A stretch of 64,000 bases of DNA from positions 1-64,000 of the forward strand of contig OMXV01000010.1 of the NCBI GenBank assembly GCA_900315075.1, given 5' to 3'. This document shows positions 35,575 to 51,846 of the stretch, piece by piece. A model generated the notes under the pieces. That model ran no database searches. It was not told the DNA's origin and saw nothing but the letters and a program-made list of their open reading frames with translations. How positions within the stretch are numbered: position 1 is the stretch's first letter; each line of letters opens with the position of its first letter. A program made the position numbers and the translations under genes. The stretch is from an uncultured Prevotellaceae bacterium (GTDB lineage: Bacteria; Bacteroidota; Bacteroidia; Bacteroidales; Bacteroidaceae).

Positions 35575-36204
35575 TTATTTTGTTAAGATTTCGTCGATAG
35601 TCTTCAGCGAATTCTCAGTAATGACAAGAACATCAGCATTCAACACCTTATAGGCATTGAGTGACGATGCGAGCATAACTTCTGTGCGCTGTAAATTACG
35701 AGCCGACAAATATACATTTTTATTAACATCTGGCAAAAGGAAAAGCAGCTTCTTACCGTCGATTTTCAGATTTTTAACAACATTTACGAATTCTTTTGTT
35801 TTCGGTGCGTCGAAAGCGAAATCTTCAACAACGATGATAGCCTCTTCCTGAGCCTTGTATGAGAGAGCACTCTTGCGTGCGAGAACCTTAACTTTTTTGT
35901 TGAGTTTTGTGCGATAGTCACGGGGTTTTGGACCGAATACGCGACCACCACCACGAAGAAGTGGTGAATTGATGTCACCGTGGCGTGCACCACCACCGCC
36001 TTTCTGGCGTCCGAGCTTACGTGTGGAACCAGTGTGCTCGCTTCTCTCCTTAGCCTTTGCGGTGCCCTGGCGCTGATTGCCCAGATACTGCTTGACATCG
36101 AGATAGAGAACATGGTCGTTTGGTTCAATACCGTAGACTTCCTCATTCAGGACGACCTTGCGTCCGGTATCCTGACCTTTGATGTTTAATACGCTGACTT
36201 CCAT
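35575..36204 (-). CDS. rplD: 50S ribosomal protein L4
   Basis: The 209-residue protein carries [20 protein letters not shown], the extended tunnel loop. In E. coli L4 represses its own S10 operon through the leader; the long hairpin at 36864-36922 invites the same question here. Its ATG overlaps the rplC stop by one base (TAATG). Confidence 0.96.
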   Translation of the reverse strand: MEVSVLNIKGQDTGRKVVLNEEVYGIEPNDHVLYLDVKQYLGNQRQGTAKAKERSEHTGSTRKLGRQKGGGGARHGDINSPLLRGGGRVFGPKPRDYRTKLNKKVKVLARKSALSYKAQEEAIIVVEDFAFDAPKTKEFVNVVKNLKIDGKKLLFLLPDVNKNVYLSARNLQRTEVMLASSLNAYKVLNADVLVITENSLKTIDEILTK

Positions 36205-36818
36205 TATTTCTTAATTAAGACGGTTGAACCATTACATCCGGCAACACTACCCTTAACGAGGATAAGATTATGCTCCGGTATGATCTTTAACACTCTGAGG
36301 TTCTGAGTTGTGACACGGTCACCACCCATGTGGCCTGCCATACGCATTCCTTTGAACACTTTTGCGGGATAGGAGCAAGCACCGATAGAACCCGGTTTGC
36401 GGGCACGGTCGTCCTGTCCGTGAGTTCTCTGACCTACACCACCGAAACCATGACGTTTCACGACACCCTGGAATCCTTTACCTTTGGAGGTGCCCACCAC
36501 GTCAACAAATTCGGTGTCGCCGAAGATTTCAACTGTGACGGTATCGCCGAGGTTTAACTCCTCGTTGAATTTGAACTCAGCCAAGTGCTTTTTCGGTGTT
36601 GTACCTGCTTTCTTGAAAGTTCCCATGAGAGCTTTGGTAGTATTCTTCTCCTTAGCCTCACCGAACCCCAGCTGGAAAGCACTATAGCCGTCTTTCTCGA
36701 CGGTTTTCACCTGGGTGACAACACAAGGACCAGCTTCGATAACAGTGCACGGTATATTTTTACCGTCGGCACTGAAAACGGATGTCATTCCGATTTTCTT
36801 TCCAATTAATCCTGGCAT
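36204..36818 (-). CDS. rplC: 50S ribosomal protein L3
   Basis: The 204-residue protein is the first gene of the second part of the operon; it contains [16 protein letters not shown] and [20 protein letters not shown]. It is preceded by its own promoter and a leader of about 185 bases with a 16-bp hairpin. A terminator separates it from rpsJ. Confidence 0.97.
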   Translation of the reverse strand: MPGLIGKKIGMTSVFSADGKNIPCTVIEAGPCVVTQVKTVEKDGYSAFQLGFGEAKEKNTTKALMGTFKKAGTTPKKHLAEFKFNEELNLGDTVTVEIFGDTEFVDVVGTSKGKGFQGVVKRHGFGGVGQRTHGQDDRARKPGSIGACSYPAKVFKGMRMAGHMGGDRVTTQNLRVLKIIPEHNLILVKGSVAGCNGSTVLIKK

Positions 36819-36863
36819 TTCAGTTTTAAGTTAAAAAAATAATAATGTAAATGTGATATTCTT

Positions 36864-36922
36864 GTTTCTTTTAAAGTGGCATCTTACTTTTTTCTACACA
36901 CACAATCCACTTTAAAAGAAAC
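36864..36922 (-). promoter_or_regulatory. Long hairpin in the rplC leader
   Basis: The leader has a perfect 16-bp inverted repeat, GTTTCTTTTAAAGTGG (36864-36879) and its complement (36907-36922), around a 27-base T- and C-rich loop. It is transcribed as part of the 5' UTR. Its position equals that of the E. coli S10 leader, but the sequence is not alike. Confidence 0.65.
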
Positions 36923-37009
36923 GCTTTCTTCTTCAAAACTGAAGGCCAAGTCGCTCTTTTTCAATGTATTGATAGCATAAAAGCCAGCGCAATACGCACT
37001 TTGCGGCTG

Positions 37010-37041
37010 CAAAGGTACAACTTTTTCTACATTCCCGCAAA
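37010..37041 (-). promoter_or_regulatory. Promoter of the rplC-rplQ operon
   Basis: TTTG (37038-37041), a 20-base spacer and TACCTTTG (37010-37017) make a perfect consensus. The start region TACCTTTGCAGCC is shared with the rpsL and tRNA promoters. Confidence 0.85.
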
Positions 37042-37110
37042 TATTTTTAAGATTTTTTATACAATTATTTTATTTGAGGGTAAAATTCAGTCATTCCAAT
37101 GGCATAAGAC

Positions 37111-37148
37111 ATCAAAACGGCACGACCTGTTGGCCGTGCCGTTTTGAT
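37111..37148 (-). terminator. Terminator between rpsJ and rplC
   Basis: A perfect 14-bp stem ATCAAAACGGCACG / CGTGCCGTTTTGAT with a 10-base loop starts about 24 bases after the rpsJ stop. It makes rpsL-rpsG-fusA-rpsJ a separate unit, or an attenuation point. Confidence 0.75.
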
Positions 37149-37171
37149 TGATATTGGGATTGTCCTTGATA

Positions 37172-37477
37172 CTATACTTTGATTTCCACTTCCACACCAC
37201 TGGGGAGTTCAAGTTTCATCAGTGCATCGACAGTCTTTGCTGTTGAGCTATAAATATCGATAAGGCGCTTGAAGTCGGAGAGCTGGAATTGCTCACGTGC
37301 CTTCTTGTTGACGAATGTACTGCGGTTGACAGTGAAGATACGCTTGTGTGTGGGCAGAGGAATTGGACCGCTCACCACGGCTCCGGTAGCTTTTACAGCC
37401 TTCACGATTTTCTCTGCTGACTTGTCCACGAGTTTGTGGTCGTAGGACTTCAGTTTGATTCTAATTTTCTGACTCAT
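37172..37477 (-). CDS. rpsJ: 30S ribosomal protein S10
   Basis: The 101-residue protein [20 protein letters not shown] is also NusE, a transcription antitermination partner of NusB. It is the last gene of the str unit, 86 bases after fusA, and is followed by a terminator instead of rplC directly. Confidence 0.97.
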   Translation of the reverse strand: MSQKIRIKLKSYDHKLVDKSAEKIVKAVKATGAVVSGPIPLPTHKRIFTVNRSTFVNKKAREQFQLSDFKRLIDIYSSTAKTVDALMKLELPSGVEVEIKV

Positions 37478-37563
37478 GATTGTTTTGATTTAATTGATTA
37501 TTACTTGTGGGAGGGCACCGCTTAAGAGTCATTCGCTAAACGATGCTCACTACCCTATTTTCT

Positions 37564-39678
37564 TTATACCAAGTCGGCACGTCCTTTTACCTCTTCGAGC
37601 ACAGCCTTTGCAAGTGATGACGAGAGAGGAGCGTGATGGTCGTATTCCATCGAACTTGTAGCACGTCCAGAAGTGATAGTACGCAATGCTGTGACATAGC
37701 CGAAGGTTTCAGCCAACGGCACGAGTGCCTTGACAATGCGTCCGCCAGAACGAGCCTCGTCCATACCTTGTACCTGGCCACGGCGTTTGTTCAAATCGCC
37801 AATCACGTCACCCATATTTTCTTCCGGTGTCACCACCTCAAGTTTCATAATGGGCTCCATGAGCACTGGTCCAGCTTTGACGCAAGCGTTTTTGTATGCC
37901 TGGATTGCAGCAATCTCGAATGAAAGCTGGTCTGAATCCACTGGATGGAACGAGCCATCGACGAGCGTCACCTTGAGTGAATCCATGGGGTAGCTACCGA
38001 GCACACCATTCTTCATGGCAGTCTCAAAACCTTTCTGGACAGATGGGATAAACTCTTTAGGAATATTACCACCCTTCACCTCATTGACAAACTGCAGTCC
38101 GCCTTCTTTGAAGTCTTCATCCACAGGACCAACGTTGACGATGATGTCGGCAAACTTACCACGTCCACCACTTTGTTTCTTGTAAACCTCACGCAGGTTG
38201 ACAGTCTTGGTAATAGCCTCTTTATAGTTCACCTGTGGCTTACCCTGGTTGCATTCCACCTTGAACTCACGCTTCAGACGGTCGATAATGATGTCGAGAT
38301 GGAGCTCGCCCATACCCGAGATAATCGTCTGTCCGCTCTGCTCATCAGTACGCACAGTGAAAGTGGGGTCTTCCTCTGCAAGCTTAGCCAGTCCGATACC
38401 CAATTTATCGACATCGGCCTGTGATTTGGGCTCCACAGCGATACCAATCACTGGATCTGGGAATGTCATCGACTCAAGCACGATAGGATGAGCCTCATCG
38501 CAGAGGGTGTCGCCAGTATGGATGTCCTTGAATCCCACTCCAGCACCGATGTCGCCGGCATCGATAGACTCCATAGGAATTTCCTTGTTGGAGTTCATCT
38601 GGAACAAGCGGCTGATACGCTCTTTCTTTCCTGAGCGGGGATTATAGACGTATGAACCAGCCTGCACTTTGCCAGAATAGACACGGAAGAATACCAATCG
38701 TCCCATATAGGGGTCAGTGGCAATCTTGAATGCGAGAGCAGCAGTAGGTGCGTCCTCGGAGGGCACGCGGTCTTCTTCTGTCTCATTCTCGGGGTTGATG
38801 CCTTTGATAGCCTCTGTGTCGAGAGGTGAGGGAAGGAAGGCGCATACGCAGTCGAGCAGTGGCTGCACACCTTTGTTCTTATAGGATGAGCCACACACCA
38901 TAGGTGTCAGTTCCATGCTCACAGTACCTTTGCGGATAGCGGCGACAATCTGCTCTTCTGAGATTTCCTGACCTTCGAGATATTTCTCCATGAGGTCATC
39001 GTCGTAGTTAGCTGCACACTCGAGCATTTTGTCACGCCACTCCTGAGCCTCGTCCACGAGGTTGGCTGGTATTTCCTCAATGTCGTATTCGGCTCCCATC
39101 GACTCATCGTTCCAGAGGATAGCCTTCATCTTAATGAGGTCAACCACGCCTTTAAAATTCTCCTCTGCTCCGATAGGAATCTGAACAGGGCATGGGTTGG
39201 CGCCAAGGATTTCCTTCATCTGCTGTACAGTGCCATAGAAATCGGCACCTGAGCGGTCCATCTTGTTGACATATCCAATTCGGGGCACATTATACTTGTC
39301 TGCTTGACGCCATACAGTTTCCGACTGAGGCTGAACACCATCTGCTGCGGAATATGTGGCTACAGCTCCATCAAGTACTCTGAGTGAACGCTCCACCTCG
39401 GCGGTGAAATCTACGTGTCCCGGAGTGTCTATCAAGTTGATTTTGAATTTCTTACCGCCCCATTCCCACTCGCATGTGGTGGCGGCTGACGTAATGGTAA
39501 TACCTCTTTCCTGCTCTTGTGCCATCCAGTCCATTGTGGCAGCACCATCATGAACCTCACCTATCTTATGGGTTTTTCCCGTATAGAAAAGGATACGCTC
39601 TGATGTAGTTGTCTTGCCAGCATCAATATGGGCCATGATGCCAATGTTGCGGGTAAGGTGTAAGTTTTGCTTTGCCAT
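37564..39678 (-). CDS. fusA: Elongation factor G
   Basis: The 704-residue GTPase drives translocation. G1 is [16 protein letters not shown]3 [18 protein letters not shown] and G4 [10 protein letters not shown]. Domain IV is present ([17 protein letters not shown]). It lies between rpsG and rpsJ. Nothing suggests the EF-G2 type. Confidence 0.97.
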   Translation of the reverse strand: MAKQNLHLTRNIGIMAHIDAGKTTTSERILFYTGKTHKIGEVHDGAATMDWMAQEQERGITITSAATTCEWEWGGKKFKINLIDTPGHVDFTAEVERSLRVLDGAVATYSAADGVQPQSETVWRQADKYNVPRIGYVNKMDRSGADFYGTVQQMKEILGANPCPVQIPIGAEENFKGVVDLIKMKAILWNDESMGAEYDIEEIPANLVDEAQEWRDKMLECAANYDDDLMEKYLEGQEISEEQIVAAIRKGTVSMELTPMVCGSSYKNKGVQPLLDCVCAFLPSPLDTEAIKGINPENETEEDRVPSEDAPTAALAFKIATDPYMGRLVFFRVYSGKVQAGSYVYNPRSGKKERISRLFQMNSNKEIPMESIDAGDIGAGVGFKDIHTGDTLCDEAHPIVLESMTFPDPVIGIAVEPKSQADVDKLGIGLAKLAEEDPTFTVRTDEQSGQTIISGMGELHLDIIIDRLKREFKVECNQGKPQVNYKEAITKTVNLREVYKKQSGGRGKFADIIVNVGPVDEDFKEGGLQFVNEVKGGNIPKEFIPSVQKGFETAMKNGVLGSYPMDSLKVTLVDGSFHPVDSDQLSFEIAAIQAYKNACVKAGPVLMEPIMKLEVVTPEENMGDVIGDLNKRRGQVQGMDEARSGGRIVKALVPLAETFGYVTALRTITSGRATSSMEYDHHAPLSSSLAKAVLEEVKGRADLV

Positions 39679-39726
39679 TCTTTTTACCTAATATATACTA
39701 ATTACCTTATTGAAGTGTTTGTTGTG

Positions 39727-40203
39727 TTAGAACCTGAAATGTGCAAAAGCGCGGTTAGCCTCAGCCATGCGGTGCATATCCTCCTTACGTTTGAAGGCAC
39801 CACCCTGGTTGTTGTAGGCATCCATGATTTCAGCAGCGAGCTTTTCAGCCATGCTCTTACCACTACGCTTGCGGGCAAAGTTAATCATATTCTTCATTGA
39901 GACGCTCTCTTTGCGGTCAGGGCGAATTTCTGTAGGCACCTGGAATGTGGCACCACCAATACGGCGGCTCTTCACCTCCACTTGTGGTGTGATGTTATCA
40001 AGAGCGGTCTTCCATATCTCAAGGGGAGATTTCTCCTCTTTCGACATTTTCTCTTTCACTTTTTCAAGTGCATTGTAGAAGATTTCGTAAGAAATGGATT
40101 TTTTACCATCATACATCAGATGGTTCACAAATTTAGAGACCTTCTGGTCGTTGTACACTGGGTCGGGAAGGACCTGGCGTTTCTTTGGTTTTGCTTTTCT
40201 CAT
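39727..40203 (-). CDS. rpsG: 30S ribosomal protein S7
   Basis: The ATG at 40203 ([20 protein letters not shown]) is preferred; 25 upstream residues do not fit the family. The protein of 158 residues contains [20 protein letters not shown], nucleates the 30S head and lies next to the tRNA exit site. It follows rpsL. Confidence 0.95.
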   Translation of the reverse strand: MRKAKPKKRQVLPDPVYNDQKVSKFVNHLMYDGKKSISYEIFYNALEKVKEKMSKEEKSPLEIWKTALDNITPQVEVKSRRIGGATFQVPTEIRPDRKESVSMKNMINFARKRSGKSMAEKLAAEIMDAYNNQGGAFKRKEDMHRMAEANRAFAHFRF

Positions 40204-40350
40204 TTTGTTTTGAAAATAAATTCTGCTTGGGGCTGTCCTTACTTGTTCTTCAACACTCACACGAGAGCATTTACTCAACCTGTCTATAACAATTCTCCAG
40301 CAAAACGGTTAAATCATTTGTTGTCGTCCTGTACTAACCATCTCCGGTTA

Positions 40351-40731
40351 TTACTTCTTCTGCTTAGGACGTTTTGCTCCATACTTAGAGCGGCGCTGGG
40401 TACGATTAGCTACACCAGCAGTGTCGAGAGTACCACGAACGATGTGATAACGTACACCTGGAAGGTCTTTTACACGACCACCACGAACAAGTACGATACT
40501 GTGCTCCTGCAAGTTGTGTCCCTCACCGGGAATGTAGGAGTTCACTTCCTTCTGGTTTGTCAATCTTACACGGGCGACTTTACGCATCGCCGAATTAGGC
40601 TTCTTAGGGGTCGTTGTATAGACGCGAACGCATACGCCACGACGCTGAGGACATGAGTCCAGAGCAGGCGATTTGCTCTTGTCAACGAGCACCTTTCTGC
40701 CTTTTCTAACTAATTGTGAAATAGTAGGCAT
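40351..40731 (-). CDS. rpsL: 30S ribosomal protein S12
   Basis: The 126-residue decoding-centre protein contains [18 protein letters not shown], where streptomycin-resistance mutations occur at the Lys, and [20 protein letters not shown]. The lysine-rich KRPKQKK end is usual. It is the first gene of the str unit, 148 bases before rpsG. Confidence 0.97.
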   Translation of the reverse strand: MPTISQLVRKGRKVLVDKSKSPALDSCPQRRGVCVRVYTTTPKKPNSAMRKVARVRLTNQKEVNSYIPGEGHNLQEHSIVLVRGGRVKDLPGVRYHIVRGTLDTAGVANRTQRRSKYGAKRPKQKK

Positions 40732-40812
40732 TTTGTTAACTTTTTAATTATATATTATGTTTATTTTGTGTTCAAAAGGATACAATATGCCGTAGCATAC
40801 CAATTTGGGCTG

Positions 40813-40820
40813 CAAAGGTA
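40813..40820 (-). promoter_or_regulatory. -7 box of the str operon promoter
   Basis: TACCTTTG on the minus strand is followed by CAGCC in the start region, as in the rplC promoter. The -33 position (about 40840) holds TTAG rather than TTTG. The start codon of rpsL is about 80 bases downstream. Confidence 0.65.
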
Positions 40821-40925
40821 GCAACTTTTAATGGAATAACCTAATTTTATAAAAAGCAAAGAAGTGTCAATTATATATATTTAACTAATGATAAGTATAG
40901 TTAACAATATTTTACTATTAACAAA

Positions 40926-40956
40926 TCGAGGCCGGCGTATTATCCGTCGGCCTCGA
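40926..40956 (-). terminator. Terminator between DUF3467 gene and rpsL
   Basis: A perfect 9-bp stem TCGAGGCCG / CGGCCTCGA with a 13-base loop ends the rpo transcript, followed by TTTGTTAATAG on the minus strand. The T run is weak. Confidence 0.75.
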
Positions 40957-40997
40957 CTAATTATTCTACGATTCTTCAGATGCTATAATCACTGTGA

Positions 40998-41321
40998 TTA
41001 TGCTTCACCACCACCCTTGATATTGAAGGGAGAGACTGTGCGCGGCTGCTGGTTAGGCAATTGGATTTTTCCAAACTGCCTCTCGTAGCGTGCGATGTTC
41101 TCCTGCAAAGCCATGGCAAGCCGCTTGGCATGCTCAGGGGCAAGGATAACACGACTGCGCACTGTGGCTTTAGGTACACCGGGCATCATAGCGGCCAGGT
41201 CAACCACAAATTCAGAACTGGTATGCGAGATGATGGCAAAATTGGCATATATGCCGTGTGCCACATCTGGGGTAACTTCAATTTGAAGCTGCTGCCCCTG
41301 GGGATTATTGTTATTCTCCAT
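40998..41321 (-). CDS. DUF3467 domain protein
   Basis: The 107-residue protein belongs to DUF3467. Motifs include GIYANFAIISHTSSEFVVDL, PKATVRSRVILAPEHAKRL and ALQENIARYERQFG. Members are common in Bacteroidetes and occur next to rpoC; the function is not known to me. It begins 25 bases after rpoC, the last gene before the terminator, so it is probably co-transcribed. It may be a small regulator. Confidence 0.85.
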   Translation of the reverse strand: MENNNNPQGQQLQIEVTPDVAHGIYANFAIISHTSSEFVVDLAAMMPGVPKATVRSRVILAPEHAKRLAMALQENIARYERQFGKIQLPNQQPRTVSPFNIKGGGEA

Positions 41322-41346
41322 TATGTAAGGGTTTAACAGTTATACA

Positions 41347-45690
<4,344 letters not shown>

Positions 45691-45702
45691 TTTCTATTGA
45701 GT

Positions 45703-48700
45703 TTAGTCGAGTTTGATACTTAATCCAAGTCCGCGAAGTTCGTGCAGGAGCACGTTGAGAGATTCGGGAATACCCGGCATTGGCATAGGCTCACCCTTGA
45801 CGATGGCTTCGTATGCCTTGCTTCTGCCCACCACGTCGTCGGACTTGATGGTGAGTATCTCTTGCAGCACATGACTGGCACCGAATGCCTCAAGTGCCCA
45901 GACTTCCATTTCACCGAAGCGCTGTCCACCAAACTGTGCCTTACCACCGAGAGGTTGCTGTGTAATGAGCGAGTATGGGCCAATGCTACGTGCGTGCATC
46001 TTATCCTCCACCATGTGACCAAGTTTAAGGAAGTAGGTGATACCCACTGTAGCTGGCTGGTCGAACTGCTCACCAGTCTCACCGTCATAGAGGTGTGTGG
46101 AGCAGAGACGTGGCAAGCCTGCTTTGTCGGTCCATTCAGAGAGGTCATCGAGCTTGGCTCCATCGAAGATTGGTGTAGCGAATTTCACACCAAGTTTCTT
46201 ACCGGCAGCTCCGAGGATAGCCTCGAAAATCTGTCCAAGGTTCATACGTGATGGCACACCAAGTGGGTTGAGCACGAGGTCCACGGGGCGTCCGTCCTCG
46301 AGGAATGGCATATCCTCCATTCTCACCACCTTTGAGACGATACCTTTGTTACCATGTCGTCCGGCAAGTTTGTCACCCACGCCAATCTTACGTTTCTTAG
46401 CCACATAGACTTTAGCCATCTGCAGGATTCCGGAGGGCAGTTCATCACCGATGGTGATGGCAAACTTACGCCGTTTCATCTCAGCATCAAGCAGTTTAGC
46501 CTTGCGGATATAGTTCATGATAAGCTGCGAGATGAGCTTATTGGTATGCTCATCATTTGTCCATCCACTCGACTGAATACCTTCGTACTCCAGTCCTTTA
46601 AGTGCTGCGATGGAGAACTTTGAGCCCTTGGTGATGATCTCTGTACCGGCATAGTCTTTCACGCCTTCAGAGCTCTTATCCTCAATGAGCACAAGAAGCT
46701 TATCGACGAGGATATCCTTCAGGTCGTTATTCTTTGCCTCATATTCCTCATCAATCTTTGCCAGTAAAGCCTTATCGAGACGTCTCGACTCACGAGTCTT
46801 GACTGCACGTGAGAAGAGTTTCTTATCAATAATGACACCACTAAGTGAAGGATTGGCTTTGAGTGAAGAGTCTTTCACATCGCCGGCCTTGTCGCCAAAG
46901 ATAGCTCTGAGCAGTTTTTCCTCTGGCGAGGGGTCGCTCTCTCCCTTAGGTGAAATCTTACCAATGAGGATGTCGCCTGGTTCTACACGTGCACCCACGC
47001 GGATGATACCATTCTCGTCGAGGTCCTTGGTAGCTTCCTCGCTGACATTGGGGATGTCGGAGGTGAACTCCTCCATACCACGCTTTGTCTCACGTACATC
47101 GAGCTGATATTCATCGACATGAACACTGGTGAGCACATCCTCGCGCACAAGACGCTCCGAGAGTACGATAGCATCCTCATAGTTGTAACCCTTCCATGGC
47201 ATGTAAGCCACGAGGAGGTTACGGCCGAGTGCCAACTCACCATTCTCAGTGGCATAACCCTCGGTGAGAATCTGACCTTTATGCACACGGTCACCCTTGT
47301 TGCAGATAGGTCTCAGGTCGATGGTCATATTCTGGTTGGTACGACGGAATTTCGACACACGGTATTCCTTGAGAGCCGGTTCGAAACTTACAAACTCCTC
47401 GTCCTCTGTGCGGTCGTAGAGAATGCGGATGGTCGTGGCATCAACATACTCGATGACACCTTCGCCTTCTGCCACTACCATGGTACGAGAGTCTTCGCAA
47501 ACTTGTTTCTCAAGTCCTGTACCCACGATAGGCGCATCATTGTGCAATAGTGGCACAGCCTGACGCATCATGTTACATCCCATGAGTGCGCGGTGTCCAT
47601 CATCGTGCTCGAGGAATGGAATGAGTGCTGCTGAGACAGAAGCAATCTGCTGCGGTGAAACGTCCATGAACGACACTTTGGATGGCTCTACCACGGGGAA
47701 GTCGGCGTCGAGACGACATTTCACCACGTCGCGGATGAAAGTACCGTCAGGATTCAGCGGGGCGTTGCCCTGGCCGATATAATGGTCTTGCTCTTCCTCG
47801 GCAGTCATATAGACCACATTGTCGTTGTTGAGATCTACCACCGAATTCTCCACCTTGCGGTAAGGAGTCTCGATGAAACCAAGCTGGTTGATGGTAGCAT
47901 AGACGCAAAGCGACGAGATCAGACCGATGTTTGGTCCTTCAGGACTTTCGATAGGACATAGACGTCCATAGTGAGTATAGTGTACGTCACGAACCTCGAA
48001 ACCAGCTCTCTCACGCGACAGACCACCAGGTCCGAGTGCTGAGAGACGGCGCTTGTGTGTCACCTCTGCCAGTGGGTTGGTCTGGTCCATGAACTGGCTC
48101 AGCGGGTTGGTGCCAAAGAACGAGTTGATAACACTTGAAATGGTCTTGGCGTTAATCAGGTCGGTGGGAGTGAACACCTCGTTGTCGCGCACATTCATAC
48201 GCTCGCGGATGGTACGGCTCATACGTGCCAAACCGATAGAGAATTGGTTGGCCAGTTGCTCACCCACGGTGCGCACGCGGCGGTTGGACAGGTGGTCGAT
48301 ATCATCGACAGTGGCATTGCTGTTGACCAGCTGGATGAGATATTTGATAATCTCTATGATGTCTCTGTTGGTGAGCACACGCACCTCCATATCGGTGTCG
48401 AGACCCAGTTTCTTGTTGATACGGTAGCGACCCACCTCGCCTAAGTCGTAACGTTTCTCAGAGAAGAAAAGGTTCTGGATGACCTCCCTTGCACTGGCGT
48501 CATCAGCGGGGTCGGCATTGCGCAACTGGCGGTAGATGTACTGCACAGCCTCTTTCTCAGAGTTACTGGAGTCCTTGGCCAATGTATTGAAGATGATGGC
48601 ATAGCGACTTGCGGCATCATCATCCTTATGTAGGAGGATGGTCTGTGCGCCACTATCGAGAATCTCCTCTGCAATATCCTCGGTGATGACCTCGTCGCGC

Positions 48701-49515
48701 TCGATGATAGTATCATTACGCTCGATGGAAACCACCTCACCAGTTTCCTCATCTGAGAAGTCTTCGGTCCAAGTCTTGAGCACTTTACCAGCAAGTTTGC
48801 GCCCAATGACTTCCTTCATGGCCTTCTTGGTCACTTTAACTTCTTCTGCCAAGTCGAAAATGCGGAGAATATCCTTATCCGACTCATATCCGATGGCACG
48901 AAGCAATGTGGTGACAGGTAATTTCTTCTTACGGTCGATGTAAGCATACATGACATTATTAATATCAGTAGCGAACTCTATCCATGAGCCTTTAAAAGGT
49001 ATGATGCGCGCTGAATAGAGTACGGTGCCGTTGGCATGCACACCTTGTCCGAAGAATACGCCTGGTGAACGGTGCAACTGCGACACTACCACACGTTCTG
49101 CACCATTAATAATGAAGGTGCCGTTTTGTGTCATGTAGGGGATAGTGCCGAGGAACACGTCGGAAGTCACCATGCCAAAATCCTCATGGTCGGGGTCAGT
49201 ACAATAGAGTTTCATCTTAGCCTTGAGGGGTACACTATAGGTAAGTCCTCTCTCCAGGCACTCATCGATGGAGTAACGTGGCGGGTCGATGAAATAATCG
49301 AGGAATTCAAGCACGAAATTGTTGCGTGTGTCGGTAATAGGGAAATTCTCCGAGAACACCTTGTACAATCCGTCGTTCTTTCTCAGCTCTGGTGGTGTGT
49401 CGAGCTGTAGGAAGTCTTGGAAAGACTTCAGTTGCACATCGAGGAAATCCGGTGTAGGCATCGGATTCTTCACGCTGGCAAAGTTGATTCTTTGGGTTTG
49501 TTTTTTGTTAGCCAT
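45703..49515 (-). CDS. rpoB: RNA polymerase beta subunit
   Basis: The ATG at 49515 ([19 protein letters not shown]) is chosen over one four residues upstream. The rifampicin-pocket region has [20 protein letters not shown]; further on [16 protein letters not shown] and [17 protein letters not shown] are diagnostic. No rifampicin-type substitution is obvious in the [10 protein letters not shown] and [13 protein letters not shown] core. It is preceded by three hairpins after rplL. Confidence 0.97.
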   Translation of the reverse strand: MANKKQTQRINFASVKNPMPTPDFLDVQLKSFQDFLQLDTPPELRKNDGLYKVFSENFPITDTRNNFVLEFLDYFIDPPRYSIDECLERGLTYSVPLKAKMKLYCTDPDHEDFGMVTSDVFLGTIPYMTQNGTFIINGAERVVVSQLHRSPGVFFGQGVHANGTVLYSARIIPFKGSWIEFATDINNVMYAYIDRKKKLPVTTLLRAIGYESDKDILRIFDLAEEVKVTKKAMKEVIGRKLAGKVLKTWTEDFSDEETGEVVSIERNDTIIERDEVITEDIAEEILDSGAQTILLHKDDDAASRYAIIFNTLAKDSSNSEKEAVQYIYRQLRNADPADDASAREVIQNLFFSEKRYDLGEVGRYRINKKLGLDTDMEVRVLTNRDIIEIIKYLIQLVNSNATVDDIDHLSNRRVRTVGEQLANQFSIGLARMSRTIRERMNVRDNEVFTPTDLINAKTISSVINSFFGTNPLSQFMDQTNPLAEVTHKRRLSALGPGGLSRERAGFEVRDVHYTHYGRLCPIESPEGPNIGLISSLCVYATINQLGFIETPYRKVENSVVDLNNDNVVYMTAEEEQDHYIGQGNAPLNPDGTFIRDVVKCRLDADFPVVEPSKVSFMDVSPQQIASVSAALIPFLEHDDGHRALMGCNMMRQAVPLLHNDAPIVGTGLEKQVCEDSRTMVVAEGEGVIEYVDATTIRILYDRTEDEEFVSFEPALKEYRVSKFRRTNQNMTIDLRPICNKGDRVHKGQILTEGYATENGELALGRNLLVAYMPWKGYNYEDAIVLSERLVREDVLTSVHVDEYQLDVRETKRGMEEFTSDIPNVSEEATKDLDENGIIRVGARVEPGDILIGKISPKGESDPSPEEKLLRAIFGDKAGDVKDSSLKANPSLSGVIIDKKLFSRAVKTRESRRLDKALLAKIDEEYEAKNNDLKDILVDKLLVLIEDKSSEGVKDYAGTEIITKGSKFSIAALKGLEYEGIQSSGWTNDEHTNKLISQLIMNYIRKAKLLDAEMKRRKFAITIGDELPSGILQMAKVYVAKKRKIGVGDKLAGRHGNKGIVSKVVRMEDMPFLEDGRPVDLVLNPLGVPSRMNLGQIFEAILGAAGKKLGVKFATPIFDGAKLDDLSEWTDKAGLPRLCSTHLYDGETGEQFDQPATVGITYFLKLGHMVEDKMHARSIGPYSLITQQPLGGKAQFGGQRFGEMEVWALEAFGASHVLQEILTIKSDDVVGRSKAYEAIVKGEPMPMPGIPESLNVLLHELRGLGLSIKLD

Positions 49516-49534
49516 CAATCTTGACATTATAAAC

Positions 49535-49660
49535 CGGTTGGCCTAACCGGTATGATTTCACGAAAAGAGACACAAAAAGGTTAAGAATCCCCGACTGGGA
49601 GACTCTTAACCAATATTTCCAGAAGCCCCGTGTGGTGTTGCCACCACTGACGGAGTTTAA
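49535..49660 (-). promoter_or_regulatory. Three hairpins in the rplL-rpoB gap
   Basis: In the 154-base gap three stems can be seen: ACCGGTT-AACCGGT (near 49534-49552), GGTTAAGA-TCTTAACC with an inner TCCC/GGGA (near 49580-49612) and GTGGTG-CACCAC (near 49632-49648). A hairpin cluster in this gap is known from E. coli as an attenuator and RNase III site; the same role here is inference. Confidence 0.55.
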
Positions 49661-49669
49661 TAGTCTGAA

Positions 49670-50047
49670 TTATTTCAGCTCAACCTTGGCACCCTCAGCC
49701 TCGATAGTCTTCTTCAGACCCTCAGCCTCAGCCTTAGCCACACCTTCCTTCAGTTTTGAAGGAGCACCGTCAACGAGATCCTTAGCCTCTTTCAGTCCGA
49801 GACCGCAAGCCTCTTTCACAGCCTTCACAACCTTCAGCTTGTTGGGACCTACCTCTGCGAGCACCACGTCGAACTCAGTCTTCTCCTCCTCAGCGGGAGC
49901 AGCAGCTGCGGCGGGACCAGCAGCTACAGCCACAGCAGCGGCTGCGGGCTCGATTCCATACTCTTCCTTCAGGACGTTAGCCAACTCATTAACTTCCTTT
50001 ACTGTCAAATTTACCAATTGCTCAGCAATAGCTTTGATATCTGCCAT
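49670..50047 (-). CDS. rplL: 50S ribosomal protein L7/L12
   Basis: The 125-residue stalk protein has an N-terminal dimerisation part, an Ala-rich hinge ([20 protein letters not shown]) and the C-terminal factor-binding domain [20 protein letters not shown]. It is multicopy on the ribosome. It lies between rplJ and rpoB. Confidence 0.97.
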   Translation of the reverse strand: MADIKAIAEQLVNLTVKEVNELANVLKEEYGIEPAAAAVAVAAGPAAAAAPAEEEKTEFDVVLAEVGPNKLKVVKAVKEACGLGLKEAKDLVDGAPSKLKEGVAKAEAEGLKKTIEAEGAKVELK

Positions 50048-50093
50048 TTTTATATAAAATTTTAATTGTTTTTATTAATTCTTTGTGACTTAA

Positions 50094-50612
50094 TTATTCA
50101 GGACGCTCGCCTAAAGTCTTGAGCACACCGTGGATGGTGCTTGCGCCTGATTGAAGAGCGGAAACAACATTCTTGACCGGAGACTGCAGCAAAGCCACAA
50201 CATCGGCAATGAGTTCGTTCTTGCTCTTGATAGATGCCAGTTCGTCAAGTTTGTCAGCACCTACGAAGATACCCTCCTCAGCGTAAGCAGCCTTGAGTGC
50301 GGGAATACCTTCCTTGGTATATTCCTTGAGCAATTTGGCAGGTACATTTGCAGTGTTGCAGAAGAAAACAGCAGTATTGCCTTTGAGGGCAGGATAAATT
50401 TCAGAGAAATCCACCTCAGCTGCTTCCAATGCCTTGTGAAGAAGCTTGTTCTTCACCACAATCATCTTTATTTCGTTCTTGAAGCATTTGCGACGAAGCT
50501 TTGAAGTATTCTCAGCATTCAGTCCGGTGACATCCACCAGATAGAAATGAGGATATTCTTTCAGTTTCTCGCCCAGCTCAACTATGATGGTATCTTTAAG
50601 TTCCTTTTTCAT
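50094..50612 (-). CDS. rplJ: 50S ribosomal protein L10
   Basis: The 172-residue stalk base protein anchors L7/L12 and usually represses its own operon by binding a leader. It contains FYLVDVTGLNAENTSKLRRK and AVFFCNTANVPAKLLKEYTK. It is 20 bases after rplA. Confidence 0.96.
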   Translation of the reverse strand: MKKELKDTIIVELGEKLKEYPHFYLVDVTGLNAENTSKLRRKCFKNEIKMIVVKNKLLHKALEAAEVDFSEIYPALKGNTAVFFCNTANVPAKLLKEYTKEGIPALKAAYAEEGIFVGADKLDELASIKSKNELIADVVALLQSPVKNVVSALQSGASTIHGVLKTLGERPE

Positions 50613-50631
50613 CTTGATGTTTCATTAATAA

Positions 50632-51324
50632 TTATTCCACAGACTTGGGATCTACCTTGATACCCTTGCTCATAGTGCTTGAAATAAAGATACTCTTCAC
50701 GTAAGTACCCTTAGCGGCTGCCGGCTTCAGTTTGATGACTGTAGCAATAAACTCCTTAGCATTTTGGTAAATCTGGTCAGGAGTGAAAGTCACCTTGCCG
50801 ATAGACGCATGTATAATACCGGTTTTGTCAACCTTGAAGTCAATCTTACCCTGCTTCACTTCCTTGACAGCCTTTGCCACGTCCATAGTGACAGTACCAC
50901 TCTTGGGATTAGGCATTAATCCACGTGGTCCAAGGATACGTCCGAGAGGACCCACCTTACCCATGCACGAAGGCATAGTAATGATGACATCAACGTCGGT
51001 CCAACCACCCTTGATTTTGTCGATATATTCCTCGAGTCCCACATAGTCGGCACCAGCCTCTTTTGCGGCAGCTTCAGCATCAGGAGTACATAGGCAGAGC
51101 ACACGCACGACCTTACCAGTACCGCATGGCAATGAAACCACGCCACGAACCATCTGGTTGGCCTTACGAGGATCTACGCCCAGTCGCATGTCGATATCCA
51201 CAGATGCCTCAAACTTGGTGGTGGTAATTTCCTTCACCAATTCAGAGGCCTCACGGAGTGAGTAAAACTTCCCTGCTTCAATTTTCTCAGCGACTAATTT
51301 CTGATTTCTTGTCAGTTTTTTCAT
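50632..51324 (-). CDS. rplA: 50S ribosomal protein L1
   Basis: The 230-residue L1-stalk protein contains [20 protein letters not shown] and [20 protein letters not shown]. It follows rplK; L1 often autoregulates the L11-L1 pair. Spacing is 23 bases. Confidence 0.97.
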   Translation of the reverse strand: MKKLTRNQKLVAEKIEAGKFYSLREASELVKEITTTKFEASVDIDMRLGVDPRKANQMVRGVVSLPCGTGKVVRVLCLCTPDAEAAAKEAGADYVGLEEYIDKIKGGWTDVDVIITMPSCMGKVGPLGRILGPRGLMPNPKSGTVTMDVAKAVKEVKQGKIDFKVDKTGIIHASIGKVTFTPDQIYQNAKEFIATVIKLKPAAAKGTYVKSIFISSTMSKGIKVDPKSVE

Positions 51325-51347
51325 CTTTCTTTGAACTTGAAGTTAAA

Positions 51348-51788
51348 TTATTTACCAGGGAATTCCCCTTTTACTGTGATACCCATGCTTCGAGCAGTGC
51401 CGGCGACAAGTTTCATAGCAGACTCCACTGTGAAACAGTTTAAGTCGCTCATCTTATCCTCAGCGATGGCACGTACCTGATCCCATGTCACAGAAGCAAC
51501 CTTCTTACGGTTGGGCTCAGCAGAACCACTCTTAATCTTGGCAGCCTCAAGCAGCTGGATAGCTGCGGGAGGTGTCTTGATTACGAAGCTGAAAGACTTG
51601 TCGTTGTAGTAAGTGATAACGACAGGGAGGATTTTCCCAGCCTTATCCTGGGTACGTGCATTAAACTCCTTGCAGAATCCCATGATGTTGATACCCTTGG
51701 AACCAAGAGCAGGACCTACTGGGGGAGAAGGATTTGCTGCACCACCCTTAATCTGTAATTTGATTAATCCAGCAACTTCTTTAGCCAT
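51348..51788 (-). CDS. rplK: 50S ribosomal protein L11
   Basis: The 146-residue GTPase-centre protein contains [20 protein letters not shown] and ends in [12 protein letters not shown]. It lies 58 bases after nusG, in the standard nusG-rplK-rplA order. Confidence 0.97.
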   Translation of the reverse strand: MAKEVAGLIKLQIKGGAANPSPPVGPALGSKGINIMGFCKEFNARTQDKAGKILPVVITYYNDKSFSFVIKTPPAAIQLLEAAKIKSGSAEPNRKKVASVTWDQVRAIAEDKMSDLNCFTVESAMKLVAGTARSMGITVKGEFPGK

Positions 51789-51846
51789 TGTAATTGATAA
51801 TTAAAGTTTGATAATATAAAAGAACTCACAGATCCGTAACAATCTG

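Noticed and set aside
39727..40278. Longer S7 start at 40278
   Set aside because: The extra 25 residues are not family-like, so [10 protein letters not shown] at 40203 is preferred.
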